DNA of 64,000 nucleotides from Butyrivibrio sp. (GTDB lineage Bacteria; Bacillota; Clostridia; Lachnospirales; Lachnospiraceae): NCBI GenBank assembly GCA_017615275.1, contig JAGAAO010000047.1, positions 161,397 to 225,396 of the forward strand, read 5' to 3'. Shown piece by piece: positions 8,514 to 17,216 of this stretch (position 1 is its first letter; each line of letters starts with the position of its first letter). The notes under the pieces were generated by a model. It saw only the letters and a program-made list of their open reading frames with translations, ran no database searches and was not told where the DNA came from. The position numbers and the translations under genes were made by a program.

Positions 8514-10064
8514 ATGGCTGGTAAAAATAGCCGAAAGATTACAAAGTATCCCAAAACTATAAATAACATAAATATTGGCGTTGTGTTCTTTGCAGTCATT
8601 GCTATATACATTTTTATTTCCGTTATAAACTATCTGCAAAGAGATCATGTAGTTGCCTATCAGGTTATGGAAGGTTCGATTTCGACCAATAACGTTTATG
8701 ATGCCATAGCGCTGAGACAGGAGCAGATTGTTCCGGCTGAAACTGACGGTTATGTATATTACTATGCAACCGAAGGTGAAAGAGTTGCTGCAAACAAGAC
8801 TGTCTACATGATCGATTCAACAGGTCAGCTTCTTGAATACCTTAAGTCTCAGGGATCTGAAGAGATAGCATTAAGTGATGAAGATATGTCGGAACTCAGG
8901 TCTCAGATAATTGAGTTTGATTCGGAGCAGTTTGATGAGAAGAATTTTTCTACCGTTTATGACTTCAAGAACAGCATCGATGTGAGCATTCAGAAGCTTT
9001 CAAACAGTAGTATGATTGAAAACTTTGAGTCACTCAAAGGATCAAATGCTGTCAATGTTGTTGCGCACGACACAGGTATTGTGGTATATTCCACGGACGG
9101 CTACGAAGATCTTACTCTTCAGACCATGACGGGTGATAAGTTCAATAAAGAAGCTTATCAGAAGCAAAGAAAGCAACTTATTGAAAACTCAACAGATAAT
9201 CATGTTTATCCGGGAGACCCTGCATATAAGCTGTGCACAAGCGAAGACTGGTCTGTCGTTATCAAGGTGGATGATCCCAAGCTTGCCGAGCAGTATTTGG
9301 AAAAGGAATATATTAAAGTAAGATTCCTTAAGAATCAGCTTGAATCCTGGGGCGCGGTCTCGACATTTACAAATGAAGCCGGAGAAACTTTTGTACAGTT
9401 GTCATTCACAAATTCGATGATCACTTTTTGCAAGGACAGATTTTTAAGTATTGAACTTATTCTGGATGACAGACCGGGACTTAAAGTTCCCAATTCCGCT
9501 ATTGTTGAAAAGAACTTTTTCCTTGTTCCGAAAGAGTATGTGACCAAGAATAACGACGGCAAAACAACTGTGCTCAGGGAAAAATATGATGAACAGGGCA
9601 AAATGACTCCGGAAAGCGTCGATGTAACTCTTTACGATGAAAACGAAACAGAATATTACATAGATATGGATGTTCTTAGATCCGGAGACAATCTGATACA
9701 ACTTGATACCAACGCGAAATATGTTGTCAGTAAAACGGCATCGCTTCTCGGCGTTTATAATATCAACAAAGGTTATGCCGATTTCAGGCAGATCAACAGG
9801 CTTGAGCAGAACAAAGATTATTCCATAGTGGAATCAAATACGATGTACGGACTAAATGTTTATGACTACATTGTTCTGGATGCTGAAGCCGTTGAAGCCC
9901 AGAAAGAAAAAGAAGCTGCAGAGAAATCAGCGGAAAAATCTGCCGAAAACAGTGGTGACAGCGGTTCTTCAAGTGATGCTACCGGCGGCGCTTCTGAAAA
10001 TTCTTCCGCAGAAGTTTCGGAAAGCGCAGAAGAAGCGTCATCCGAAGCCTCTGAAAGCGAGTAG
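8514..10064 (+). CDS. HlyD-like single-pass membrane protein linked to sepF
   Basis: A 516-residue protein with a basic N-terminus, one membrane helix at about 24-44 (GVVFFAVIAIYIFISVI), a long extracellular part and an Ala/Ser/Glu-rich low-complexity tail of about 50 residues. The segment after the helix resembles the biotinyl-lipoyl-like half motif of HlyD adaptors. ATG 8514 is chosen over TTG 8505 because GAAGG lies nine bases before it. It sits directly upstream of sepF, an arrangement I recall from Lachnospiraceae, so a link to the division envelope is reasonable. Its role is not established, and no exporter genes are adjacent. Confidence 0.72.
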   Translation: MAGKNSRKITKYPKTINNINIGVVFFAVIAIYIFISVINYLQRDHVVAYQVMEGSISTNNVYDAIALRQEQIVPAETDGYVYYYATEGERVAANKTVYMIDSTGQLLEYLKSQGSEEIALSDEDMSELRSQIIEFDSEQFDEKNFSTVYDFKNSIDVSIQKLSNSSMIENFESLKGSNAVNVVAHDTGIVVYSTDGYEDLTLQTMTGDKFNKEAYQKQRKQLIENSTDNHVYPGDPAYKLCTSEDWSVVIKVDDPKLAEQYLEKEYIKVRFLKNQLESWGAVSTFTNEAGETFVQLSFTNSMITFCKDRFLSIELILDDRPGLKVPNSAIVEKNFFLVPKEYVTKNNDGKTTVLREKYDEQGKMTPESVDVTLYDENETEYYIDMDVLRSGDNLIQLDTNAKYVVSKTASLLGVYNINKGYADFRQINRLEQNKDYSIVESNTMYGLNVYDYIVLDAEAVEAQKEKEAAEKSAEKSAENSGDSGSSSDATGGASENSSAEVSESAEEASSEASESE

Positions 10065-10068
10065 ATAT

Positions 10069-10098
10069 TTGACATTAGGTATAGAACTAAGTTAATAT
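10069..10098 (+). promoter_or_regulatory. promoter of sepF
   Basis: A perfect TTGACA at 10069-10074 is followed after 18 bases by TAATAT at 10093-10098. The sepF start is 42 bases downstream. Confidence 0.6.
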
Positions 10099-10139
10099 TA
10101 TTAATGTTGGGATAATTATTATGAGGAGCAGAAGATAAA

Positions 10140-10670
10140 ATGAGCGTGATGGATAAGTTTTTAAAAGCAATACAGCTTACCGGGGATGACGAAAGCGGAT
10201 ATTACGATTCTGATGACGTCTATTTTGACAGTGGTTCCAAAATTGATCCATTTAGTAGTTCAACTCCTGTAGGAAAGGATGATCCCAGTATCGATCTTTC
10301 TGAAGAGAAAGCTAAGAAACCTATGCCAAAAGTTGTTCCGGCGAGAACAAGAAAATCGTTATCTGCTGCAGGTATGGAGGTTTGTGTTATCAAGCCTACA
10401 ACTGTTGAAGACGCTAGAGAGATAACAGAAACTCTTTTGGCTAACAGAACTGTGGTGCTCAATTTAGAAGGTCTCGATGTTGATATTGCCCAGAGAATCA
10501 TTGATTTTACTTCGGGTTCAACATTTGCGATCTCAGGTAATCTTCAGAAAATTTCCAGATATATATTTATTATCACACCTGCATCCGTTGATATCTCGGG
10601 TGATTTCCAGGATATCTTAAGCGGCACATTCGGTGGTGGAATTTCAGAAGGCCCACAGCAGATAGATTAA
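10140..10670 (+). CDS. sepF: cell division protein SepF
   Basis: Membrane-tethering FtsZ partner that forms rings at the division septum. The N-terminus MSVMDKFLKAIQL is an amphipathic membrane anchor. A linker rich in Asp, Ser and Pro follows, then the SepF core from about residue 80 (VCVIKPTTVEDAREITETLL, VVLNLEGLD, QRIIDFTSG). The 176-residue length is typical. ATG 10140 follows GAGGAGCAGAAG. It has its own promoter and a strong terminator, so it can be expressed independently of aroB. Confidence 0.94.
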   Translation: MSVMDKFLKAIQLTGDDESGYYDSDDVYFDSGSKIDPFSSSTPVGKDDPSIDLSEEKAKKPMPKVVPARTRKSLSAAGMEVCVIKPTTVEDAREITETLLANRTVVLNLEGLDVDIAQRIIDFTSGSTFAISGNLQKISRYIFIITPASVDISGDFQDILSGTFGGGISEGPQQID

Positions 10671-10678
10671 AAGATCGA

Positions 10679-10714
10679 GACTGTTGACATGAAATAAGTC
10701 AACAGTCTTTTTTT
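10679..10714 (+). terminator. rho-independent terminator after sepF
   Basis: GACTGTTGAC (10679-10688) and GTCAACAGTC (10698-10707) form a perfect ten-base stem with a nine-base loop, followed by seven T. Confidence 0.92.
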
Positions 10715-10725
10715 AGGGAGACAAT

Positions 10726-11829
10726 ATGGAAAAGACATTAAACGTAAGTTATCAGGATAAGCCATGCTATGACATTGTTTACAGCAAGGATTTCAGCGAT
10801 CTTGCAGAAGAGATTAAAAAGCTCGGATTCGAGAACAGAAAGATATGTCTGATAACGGATTCAAATGTAGACAAACTCTATGCGGATGAAGTGAGCGAAA
10901 TACTCGGTACCATCGCAAAAAAAGTTATCAAATGCGTGATTCCCGCAGGTGAGGAGAATAAAAATCTTGATGAGATAAACAAGATTTATGAGCAACTCAT
11001 TATTAATCATTATGACAGGCACGATCTTATCGTTGCTCTGGGCGGCGGTGTTGTCGGCGATATGTCGGGATTTACCGCGGCAACATATTTAAGGGGAATT
11101 GATTTTGTTCAGATCCCCACTACACTTCTTGCGCAGTCTGACAGCAGTATCGGCGGTAAGACAGGCGTAGATTACAAGGGATATAAGAACATGGTCGGCG
11201 CTTTTTATATGCCCAGACTTGTTTATATGAATATAGCAACGCTCAAAACGCTCAGTGGCAGGCAGTTTGCCTCCGGCTTTGCCGAAGTAATGAAACATGG
11301 TATTATAAAGGATATTGATTTCTATACTTGGCTCATCGATAACATGTATGAGATTGATGACAGAGACGTAGATACTCTTATAGAGATGGTTTACAGGAGC
11401 TGTCTTGTTAAGAAGGCTGTTGTTGAGAAGGATCCCACGGAAAAAGGCGATAGAGCTTTGCTTAACTTCGGACACACACTCGGACATGCAATAGAGAAAT
11501 CCAAGAACTTTGAGCTCGCTCACGGAGAATGTATCTCACTTGGATTTGTGGCTGCTGCTTTCATATCATGGAAAAAAGGACTTCTTTCAATGGAAGAGTA
11601 CTATGAAGTAAGAGATATGCTTGTTCCGTTCAATCTTCCCATCTCGATCGAAGATCTTGACGTGGACAATGTCATCGAGCTCACCAAGTCTGATAAGAAA
11701 GCGGATGCCGATAAGATTAAATTCATTCTTCTTAAGAAGATCGGCAAGGCTTTTATCGATACGACTGTCACGGAAGATGAGATGCGCGCGGCGCTTAAAG
11801 AAATCATTTATGTAGAAGATAATGAATAA
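10726..11829 (+). CDS. aroB: 3-dehydroquinate synthase
   Basis: Second enzyme of the shikimate pathway. It uses NAD and a divalent metal to convert DAHP to 3-dehydroquinate. The 367 residues carry the NAD/phosphate motif GGGVVGDMSGF near residue 106, the loop TTLLAQSDSSIGGKTGVDY, and metal ligands in EVMKHG, HTLGHAIE and LAHGE. ATG 10726 is preceded by AGGGAG. It begins a housekeeping run with lspA and rluD and lies just behind the sepF terminator. No separate promoter is obvious. Confidence 0.96.
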   Translation: MEKTLNVSYQDKPCYDIVYSKDFSDLAEEIKKLGFENRKICLITDSNVDKLYADEVSEILGTIAKKVIKCVIPAGEENKNLDEINKIYEQLIINHYDRHDLIVALGGGVVGDMSGFTAATYLRGIDFVQIPTTLLAQSDSSIGGKTGVDYKGYKNMVGAFYMPRLVYMNIATLKTLSGRQFASGFAEVMKHGIIKDIDFYTWLIDNMYEIDDRDVDTLIEMVYRSCLVKKAVVEKDPTEKGDRALLNFGHTLGHAIEKSKNFELAHGECISLGFVAAAFISWKKGLLSMEEYYEVRDMLVPFNLPISIEDLDVDNVIELTKSDKKADADKIKFILLKKIGKAFIDTTVTEDEMRAALKEIIYVEDNE

Positions 11830-11843
11830 TTAAGAGGTTATAG

Positions 11844-12386
11844 ATGAATACGAACTTATCTAAAAAGAAAAAACTTTTTTTACTTGCAGACCTTGGTCTG
11901 ATCATTTTACTTATATTCCTTGATCAGTTCACCAAGTTTCTTGCAACAAAGCACCTTCAGGACAAGCCGGCTTTTCCTATAATCAGAGGTGTTCTTGAAC
12001 TTAATTTTTTGAAAAACAGCGGAGCTGCATTCGGAATGCTTCAGAATCAGAAGGTTTTCTTTGTACTTATCGCTGCGATAATTCTTATAATCATCGCATA
12101 TGTACTCTTTAGAATGCCCGATGATAAGAAATACAATTATATGCATATTCTTCTTGTTATGATAGCAAGCGGAGCCGCAGGAAATATGATAGACAGGATC
12201 AGACATGATTACGTTACTGATTTTATTTATTTTGTGATCATCAATTTCCCTATATTCAATGTTGCGGATATCTATGTTACCGTTGCAACAATTATTCTTG
12301 TTATTATGTTCCTCTTTTACTACAAAGAAAGTGACTTTGAGTTTTTGAGTTTCAAACAGCAGAAGAAGTTCAAGGAATTTAAGTAA
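11844..12386 (+). CDS. lspA: lipoprotein signal peptidase (signal peptidase II)
   Basis: Aspartyl membrane protease that removes signal peptides from diacylglyceryl-modified prolipoproteins. The 180 residues contain four membrane helices. The family motifs LNFLKNSGAAFGM, GNMIDRIRHDYVTDF (first catalytic Asp) and FNVADIYVT (second catalytic Asp) are all present. ATG 11844 follows AGAGG. Its stop overlaps the rluD start in TAATG, so the two are coupled. Confidence 0.96.
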   Translation: MNTNLSKKKKLFLLADLGLIILLIFLDQFTKFLATKHLQDKPAFPIIRGVLELNFLKNSGAAFGMLQNQKVFFVLIAAIILIIIAYVLFRMPDDKKYNYMHILLVMIASGAAGNMIDRIRHDYVTDFIYFVIINFPIFNVADIYVTVATIILVIMFLFYYKESDFEFLSFKQQKKFKEFK

Positions 12387-13312
12387 TGGATGAGAATAAT
12401 CTCTTTGAATGCGTAGTTACAGATGAATACGAAGGTTACAGAATCGATAAGCTTATCAGCGAACTTATCGATTCTTTTTCGCGCTCATATATTAAAAAAC
12501 TTATAGATGATAAGAAGGTTTTTTGCAACGATAAGAACGTGAAGGCGAGCTATATCGTGTCGGAGAATGACGTAGTCAAGATGGAGATACCGCCTCTCGA
12601 AGTTCCCGAGATCGTGCCGCAGGACATTCCGCTTGATATCATCTATGAGGACGACGATGTTCTTGTAGTAAATAAGCCAAAGGATATGGTCGTGCACCCG
12701 GCTCCCGGTCATTATAAGGATACACTTGTAAATGCCGTTATGTATCATTGTAAGAATCTTTCGGGAATCAACGGCGTTCTGCGTCCCGGTATTGTGCACC
12801 GAATTGATAAGGATACAACAGGTTCCGTTATTATCTGCAAGAATGACGCCTCTCACAGAGAGATCGCGCAGCAGCTCAAGGAGCATTCGATCAATCGCGT
12901 TTATCACGCCATCTGCTACGGAATAATCAAGGAAGATGAAGGCGATATCGATGCGCCTATCGGAAGGAGCACTTCCGACAGAAAGAAGATGGCTGTTGTC
13001 ACAAAGGGCGGAAAAGAAGCATCCACTCATTTTCACGTTCTGAAGCGTTTTGAAAAAGATAATATGACTTATATAGAATGTAAGCTTAAGACCGGCAGAA
13101 CGCATCAGATAAGGGTTCATATGGCGCATATCGGGCACCCTCTTTTGGGAGATGAAGTGTATGCTCCGGGAAGAAAGAGCAAGTTTAAAGCGCAGGGACA
13201 GTGCCTTCACGCCAAGACTCTTGGCTTTAAACATCCCGGGACCAACGAATATATTGAGACTGATGCCCCTTTACCTGCGTATTTTCAGCATTTGATTGAA
13301 ATTCTCAAATAA
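12386..13312 (+). CDS. rluD: RluD-family 23S rRNA pseudouridine synthase
   Basis: Converts uridines to pseudouridine in large-subunit rRNA. The N-terminal S4 RNA-binding domain spans about residues 13-75 (IDKLISELIDSFSRS). The catalytic domain carries HRIDKDTTGSVII with the catalytic Asp, and LKTGRTHQIRVHM. The 308-residue length is normal. The start overlaps the lspA stop by one base. The gene could equally be named yjbO/ylyB; the exact uridine target is not visible from sequence. Confidence 0.92.
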   Translation: MDENNLFECVVTDEYEGYRIDKLISELIDSFSRSYIKKLIDDKKVFCNDKNVKASYIVSENDVVKMEIPPLEVPEIVPQDIPLDIIYEDDDVLVVNKPKDMVVHPAPGHYKDTLVNAVMYHCKNLSGINGVLRPGIVHRIDKDTTGSVIICKNDASHREIAQQLKEHSINRVYHAICYGIIKEDEGDIDAPIGRSTSDRKKMAVVTKGGKEASTHFHVLKRFEKDNMTYIECKLKTGRTHQIRVHMAHIGHPLLGDEVYAPGRKSKFKAQGQCLHAKTLGFKHPGTNEYIETDAPLPAYFQHLIEILK

Positions 13313-13360
13313 TGTAAAATAAAATTACAGAGGGAGTTTATATCAAAAAGGGGTGAGCAT

Positions 13361-13996
13361 ATGAATACTATTATCACTATAGGTAGACAATTTGGATCGG
13401 GCGGAAGAGAAATAGGCGAGATGGTTGCTGACCATTTTGGTATCAAATGCTATGACAAGGAGCTCCTTACAAGAGCTGCGAAAGAAAGCGGATTCTGCGA
13501 GGAAATGATACAGAATCACGATGAAAGACCTACAAATTCATTCTTGTACAATCTGGTAATGGATACATATTCTTTTGGGTATAATTCTTCAAGTTTTGTA
13601 GATATGCCTATCAGCCATAAAGTTTTTCTCGCACAGTTTGATACCATTAAGAAAATTGCAAAAGAAGAACCTTGCATTATAGTCGGAAGATGCGCAGATT
13701 ACGCTCTTAGCGAACTTCCAAATGTTCTTAATATATTTATATACGGAGATGAAGATTGCAAGATCAAGCGCATCAGGGAGAGATTTCCCGATATCACTTC
13801 CAACGAAAAAGCAAGGGAAATGATGCATAAGAAGGATAAGCAGCGCAAGAGCTATTACAATTATTATTCTTCGAAGAAATGGGGCAGAGCCGACAGCTAC
13901 GATCTATGTATCAATTCAAGTGTACTTGGCATAGAAGGAACGGTTAAGCTTATTATTCAGTATATTGAAGACTACGAAAATAATAAAAAAAGCTGA
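13361..13996 (+). CDS. cytidylate kinase-like family protein
   Basis: A 211-residue P-loop kinase of the cytidylate_kin2 group. The N-terminal loop GRQFGSGGREIGEMVA is the nucleotide-binding site, and the C-terminal half has KRIRERFPDI and the tyrosine-rich RKSYYNYYSSKKWG typical of this family in Clostridia. True CMP kinase activity is unproven, as these proteins are usually annotated from the P-loop alone. GGGGTGAGC precedes ATG 13361. Confidence 0.83.
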   Translation: MNTIITIGRQFGSGGREIGEMVADHFGIKCYDKELLTRAAKESGFCEEMIQNHDERPTNSFLYNLVMDTYSFGYNSSSFVDMPISHKVFLAQFDTIKKIAKEEPCIIVGRCADYALSELPNVLNIFIYGDEDCKIKRIRERFPDITSNEKAREMMHKKDKQRKSYYNYYSSKKWGRADSYDLCINSSVLGIEGTVKLIIQYIEDYENNKKS

Positions 13997-14071
13997 AACT
14001 TTTTGTTAAGGCACTAAATTTATGAATATGTTTACCGATATAATTGTTATACATAATTGTAAGGAGTTTTT

Positions 14072-14401
14072 ATGGATTTCAATTTTTTGGCATCGGTAGA
14101 CAGCATTACAAATAAGTATCTCAATAAAACTATGACTTCCACACTCAGTGAGGAAGATAAGAAAAAACTCGGAGCGGATTTCTCTGAGGTATACGAATCG
14201 ATGACTTCTATGAAGCTTTTGAGCGCGAATCTTCGCTCGAGCTACGAGAATGCTCATTCGGATGATCTCAGTGAACATGCATCCAGACTTGGATATTCCA
14301 TAGATAACAGAGTTATCAATATGCTTAACGTTAAGCTTTCGGATGAAATGGATACCAAAGTAAGAAACGCAATGGACAATGCCGCGAAGTCTTTATTCTG
14401 A
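14072..14401 (+). CDS. small helical protein of unknown function
   Basis: A 109-residue soluble, mostly helical and charged protein (STLSEEDKKKLGADFSEVYE). It has no signal, membrane helix or known motif that I recognise. AAGGAG lies before ATG 14072, and a TATAAT at 14039-14044 with a weak -35 may start its transcript. A terminator follows at 14421, so it is probably expressed alone. No function is proposed. Confidence 0.7.
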   Translation: MDFNFLASVDSITNKYLNKTMTSTLSEEDKKKLGADFSEVYESMTSMKLLSANLRSSYENAHSDDLSEHASRLGYSIDNRVINMLNVKLSDEMDTKVRNAMDNAAKSLF

Positions 14402-14420
14402 AAAAAATTATTAAAAGTTT

Positions 14421-14450
14421 GCCCTGTGTCGCATAGATACAGGGCTTTTA
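14421..14450 (+). terminator. rho-independent terminator
   Basis: GCCCTGT (14421-14427) pairs with ACAGGGC (14439-14445), followed by TTTTATATG. It lies between the small helical protein gene and the M42 peptidase gene. Confidence 0.75.
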
Positions 14451-14538
14451 TATGTTTAAAAAGGCTTTTTACGTAGGTTGGTTCGATTGCTTTCCTATCA
14501 CAAGAGGCGTAGAATGTCTTTCTGAGGAGATTAACAAA

Positions 14539-15618
14539 ATGAAGAATACATTAGAATTAGAAAAGAAATACATTGATTTTATGATGAAAAAGACAGGCGA
14601 GATCATAAATATCGATTCGCCTACAGGATATACCGAAGAAGCAACTGCTTTTGTAAAGAAGGAGTTTGAGGATCTTGGATTTAAAACTTCTTACACAAAC
14701 AAAGGCGGAATCATCGTTGAATTCGGCGGTGAAGATAAAGATAACGGGCTTCTTCTCGAAGCTCATCTTGATACACTTGGCGGAATGGTGTCCAAGATCA
14801 AGTCAAACGGAAGGCTTGAGCTTACCAATCTGGGCGGCATGAATCCAAATAACGCGGAGACTGAGAATGTAAAAGTAATAACCAAGTTTGACGGCGAATA
14901 CGAAGGCACATTCCAGCTTAATGACGCCTCGATACATGTAAACGGCGAGTATAACGATGTAAAAAGAGAATGGAGCAGCTGCGAAGTTGTTCTTGATGAG
15001 GATGTTTCATCTGACGAGGATGTAAAAAAGCTCGGAATATCTATCGGAGATATCGTATGCTTCGATCCTAATTTCAGAGTTACAAAGAGCGGATATATTA
15101 AGTCCAGATTCCTCGATGATAAGCTCAGCGTCGGCATTTTACTTGCTTTTGCAAAATACATTAATGATAACAAAATAACTCCTAAAAGAGCTTTATATGC
15201 TCATATCACGGTATTCGAAGAAGTTGGTCACGGCGGATGCGGAAGCGTTCCCGAAGGCTGCACCGAAGCTATAGCTGTAGATATGGGATGTGTCGGTGAA
15301 GGTCTTGACTGTACCGAGAAACAAGTATCTATCTGTGCAAAGGACAGCAACGGACCTTACAACTATAATATCGTAAAAGCTTTGATAGAAGCGGCAAAGA
15401 AGAACGGTATCGATTATGCTGTAGATGTTTATCCTCATTACGGAAGCGACGTTGAGGCTTCGCTTCGCGCAGGAAACGATCTTAAGCACGGACTTATAGG
15501 CGCAGGTGTATATGCTTCGCACGGCTATGAGAGATCGCATAAAGACGGCGCTACAAATACGCTTAAGCTTCTCATTGCATACGCGATCAAGTCCGACATC
15601 GCTTTTTACAGCGTCTAA
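14539..15618 (+). CDS. M42-family metallo-aminopeptidase
   Basis: Dinuclear-metal peptidase that removes N-terminal residues from peptides in the cytoplasm. Metal and catalytic positions are visible in LLEAHLDTLGGM, FLDDKLSV, HITVFEEVGHGG and ASHGYERSHKDG. ATG 14539 is preferred, with GAGGAG at 14524-14529. An upstream in-frame ATG at 14452 lies against the preceding terminator and lacks a site. The resulting 359 residues match the family. It runs into the PHP gene with a 28-base gap. Confidence 0.9.
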   Translation: MKNTLELEKKYIDFMMKKTGEIINIDSPTGYTEEATAFVKKEFEDLGFKTSYTNKGGIIVEFGGEDKDNGLLLEAHLDTLGGMVSKIKSNGRLELTNLGGMNPNNAETENVKVITKFDGEYEGTFQLNDASIHVNGEYNDVKREWSSCEVVLDEDVSSDEDVKKLGISIGDIVCFDPNFRVTKSGYIKSRFLDDKLSVGILLAFAKYINDNKITPKRALYAHITVFEEVGHGGCGSVPEGCTEAIAVDMGCVGEGLDCTEKQVSICAKDSNGPYNYNIVKALIEAAKKNGIDYAVDVYPHYGSDVEASLRAGNDLKHGLIGAGVYASHGYERSHKDGATNTLKLLIAYAIKSDIAFYSV

Positions 15619-15646
15619 TATATAAAACATACATCCAGGAGACATT

Positions 15647-16420
15647 ATGAAGTACTACTATGAAACTCACATGCATACCAGGGAAGCGAGCGCTTGTTCG
15701 GGAACGGACGCCCGCGATTACATTAAATATATGTCAGAACTTGGTTACAGTGGAATCATTATCACAGATCATTTTTTTAACGGCAACTGTTGTATCCCGA
15801 AGGATCTTCCATGGGAGAAAAGAGTAGAGATGTATTGCAGCGGTTACAAGCATGCGCTTGAAGAAGCACGCAACACAAACTCAGATCTCACGGTAATGTT
15901 TGGAATAGAATACAATTTCAAGGGCGATGAGTTCCTTCTCTACGGAGTTGATGAGGACTGGCTCCTTGCAAATCCCGACTTGCTCGAAAAAGACAGACAC
16001 GAAGTCTATAAATTAGTCAAAGATTACGGCGGAATGATGATACAGGCTCATCCTTACCGGGAAAGAGGCTACTTATCAGAAATCAACCTTACACCTTCCG
16101 TATGCGACGGCGTTGAGGTATACAATTCCGGCAATCCCGATTATCAGAACTCTCTTGCATATGAGTATGCAGTTGAAAGAAACTTCAGAATGTCTTCAGG
16201 TTCAGATATTCACAACTTCGGCCAGAATGAAATGGGCGCAATGTGCTTCGACCACAAGATAAACTCTGTCGAAGAGTACGTGAAAGCCTTTTTAAACAAC
16301 GAAGGAACCCCTGTATTCATGCGCGGCGCCACACAAAACGGCGAGTTTAAAGAAGTTAGTAAAGACACTTCGCTTACCGTGCCCACACAGAGGAACACGC
16401 TGGAAGTTATCTGGCATTAA
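15647..16420 (+). CDS. PHP-domain phosphoesterase
   Basis: A 257-residue member of the PHP metal-dependent hydrolases (histidinol-phosphatase or phosphoesterase type). Ligand motifs are YETHMHTREAS at the N-terminus, ITDHF near residue 45, QAHPYRE near residue 135 and SGSDIHNF near residue 185. Substrate is not predictable. CAGGAG precedes ATG 15647. It converges on the minus-strand kinase gene with only two bases between stop codons. Confidence 0.85.
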   Translation: MKYYYETHMHTREASACSGTDARDYIKYMSELGYSGIIITDHFFNGNCCIPKDLPWEKRVEMYCSGYKHALEEARNTNSDLTVMFGIEYNFKGDEFLLYGVDEDWLLANPDLLEKDRHEVYKLVKDYGGMMIQAHPYRERGYLSEINLTPSVCDGVEVYNSGNPDYQNSLAYEYAVERNFRMSSGSDIHNFGQNEMGAMCFDHKINSVEEYVKAFLNNEGTPVFMRGATQNGEFKEVSKDTSLTVPTQRNTLEVIWH

Positions 16421-16422
16421 AA

Positions 16423-17148
16423 TTATTTAAAACTTGAATGATCTGTATGGATGCGTATTATGGCGATAGTACCACCATCAGGTCTTTTAGAGAGCGTTAA
16501 TGAGCCGCTGCAGGAAACTGCCAAGCGGCTTTTTATGTTCATTAGACCAATATGTGGTTCATTATCCGGTTTAAGAGAAGGTTTAGATTTGTTATCGTTT
16601 TCTGTGGGATAGTCAATTCCGGTGTTTTCTACGATGATGACATTATAGTTATTTTCAAGCCGTGTTCGAATAATTATATGCAGTGGATCTGAATCCGGAT
16701 CAAGTGCATGTTTAACGGCATTTTCGACAAGAGGCTCAAGAGTAAGAGGTGGAAGTTTGAAATTAAGTAAAGGCGTATCATATTTAACAAGAATAAGATC
16801 TTCATATCTTGCTTTTACAACGGCAAGATAAGCTTTTGTGTGCTGAAGCTCTTCTTCAAAAGAGATCAGGCCCTGTTTAGACACTGCACTGAAATTTTTC
16901 TTTAGATATACAGTGAAGTCGTCTATTACCTTCTGAGCCTTTAAAGGGTCCAGTTCACACAAATAATATATGTTGGAAAGAATGTTATAGATAAAGTGCG
17001 GGCGCATCTGCAGGGATTTGATCTTGTAATCCAGATCTGAGATTTTATGCTTATATTGCATACGGAAAATAAAGAAAAAAATTAAAAAAGCAATAGTCAC
17101 TCCCAAAATCGCCAGTACAAAGTAAGTATTATTAATCAAGTCGTGCAT
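16423..17148 (-). CDS. LytS/YehU-type sensor histidine kinase (His_kinase family)
   Basis: A 241-residue kinase with one N-terminal membrane helix (VLAILGVTIAFLIFFFIF) and no extracellular sensor. The phospho-acceptor helix begins LQMRPHFIYNILSNIYYL, the hallmark of the His_kinase (YesM/LytS) group. The HATPase part shows LVENAVKHAL as the N box and HIGLMNIKSRL near the G2 box. It lies 68 bases downstream of the XRE-receiver gene on the same strand, so the two form a likely pair. Divergent placement next to the CIS genes suggests they control the locus, which is an inference. Without a sensor domain it may sense membrane state or a partner protein. Confidence 0.86.
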   Translation of the reverse strand: MHDLINNTYFVLAILGVTIAFLIFFFIFRMQYKHKISDLDYKIKSLQMRPHFIYNILSNIYYLCELDPLKAQKVIDDFTVYLKKNFSAVSKQGLISFEEELQHTKAYLAVVKARYEDLILVKYDTPLLNFKLPPLTLEPLVENAVKHALDPDSDPLHIIIRTRLENNYNVIIVENTGIDYPTENDNKSKPSLKPDNEPHIGLMNIKSRLAVSCSGSLTLSKRPDGGTIAIIRIHTDHSSFK

Positions 17149-17216
17149 TTTTCCAAGGGAAGTTACCGGTACATCGTTGCTTGAATAATATGACTGTTTA
17201 TCTTGCGAACGATGAA

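Noticed and set aside
11089-11523. Minus-strand open frame opposite aroB
   Set aside because: aroB motifs are intact on the plus strand throughout this interval, and the antisense product has no known feature.
12485-13234. Long minus-strand open frame (249 codons) opposite rluD
   Set aside because: It is a shadow of the strongly supported rluD gene, has no ribosome binding site, and its translation is low in recognisable motifs.
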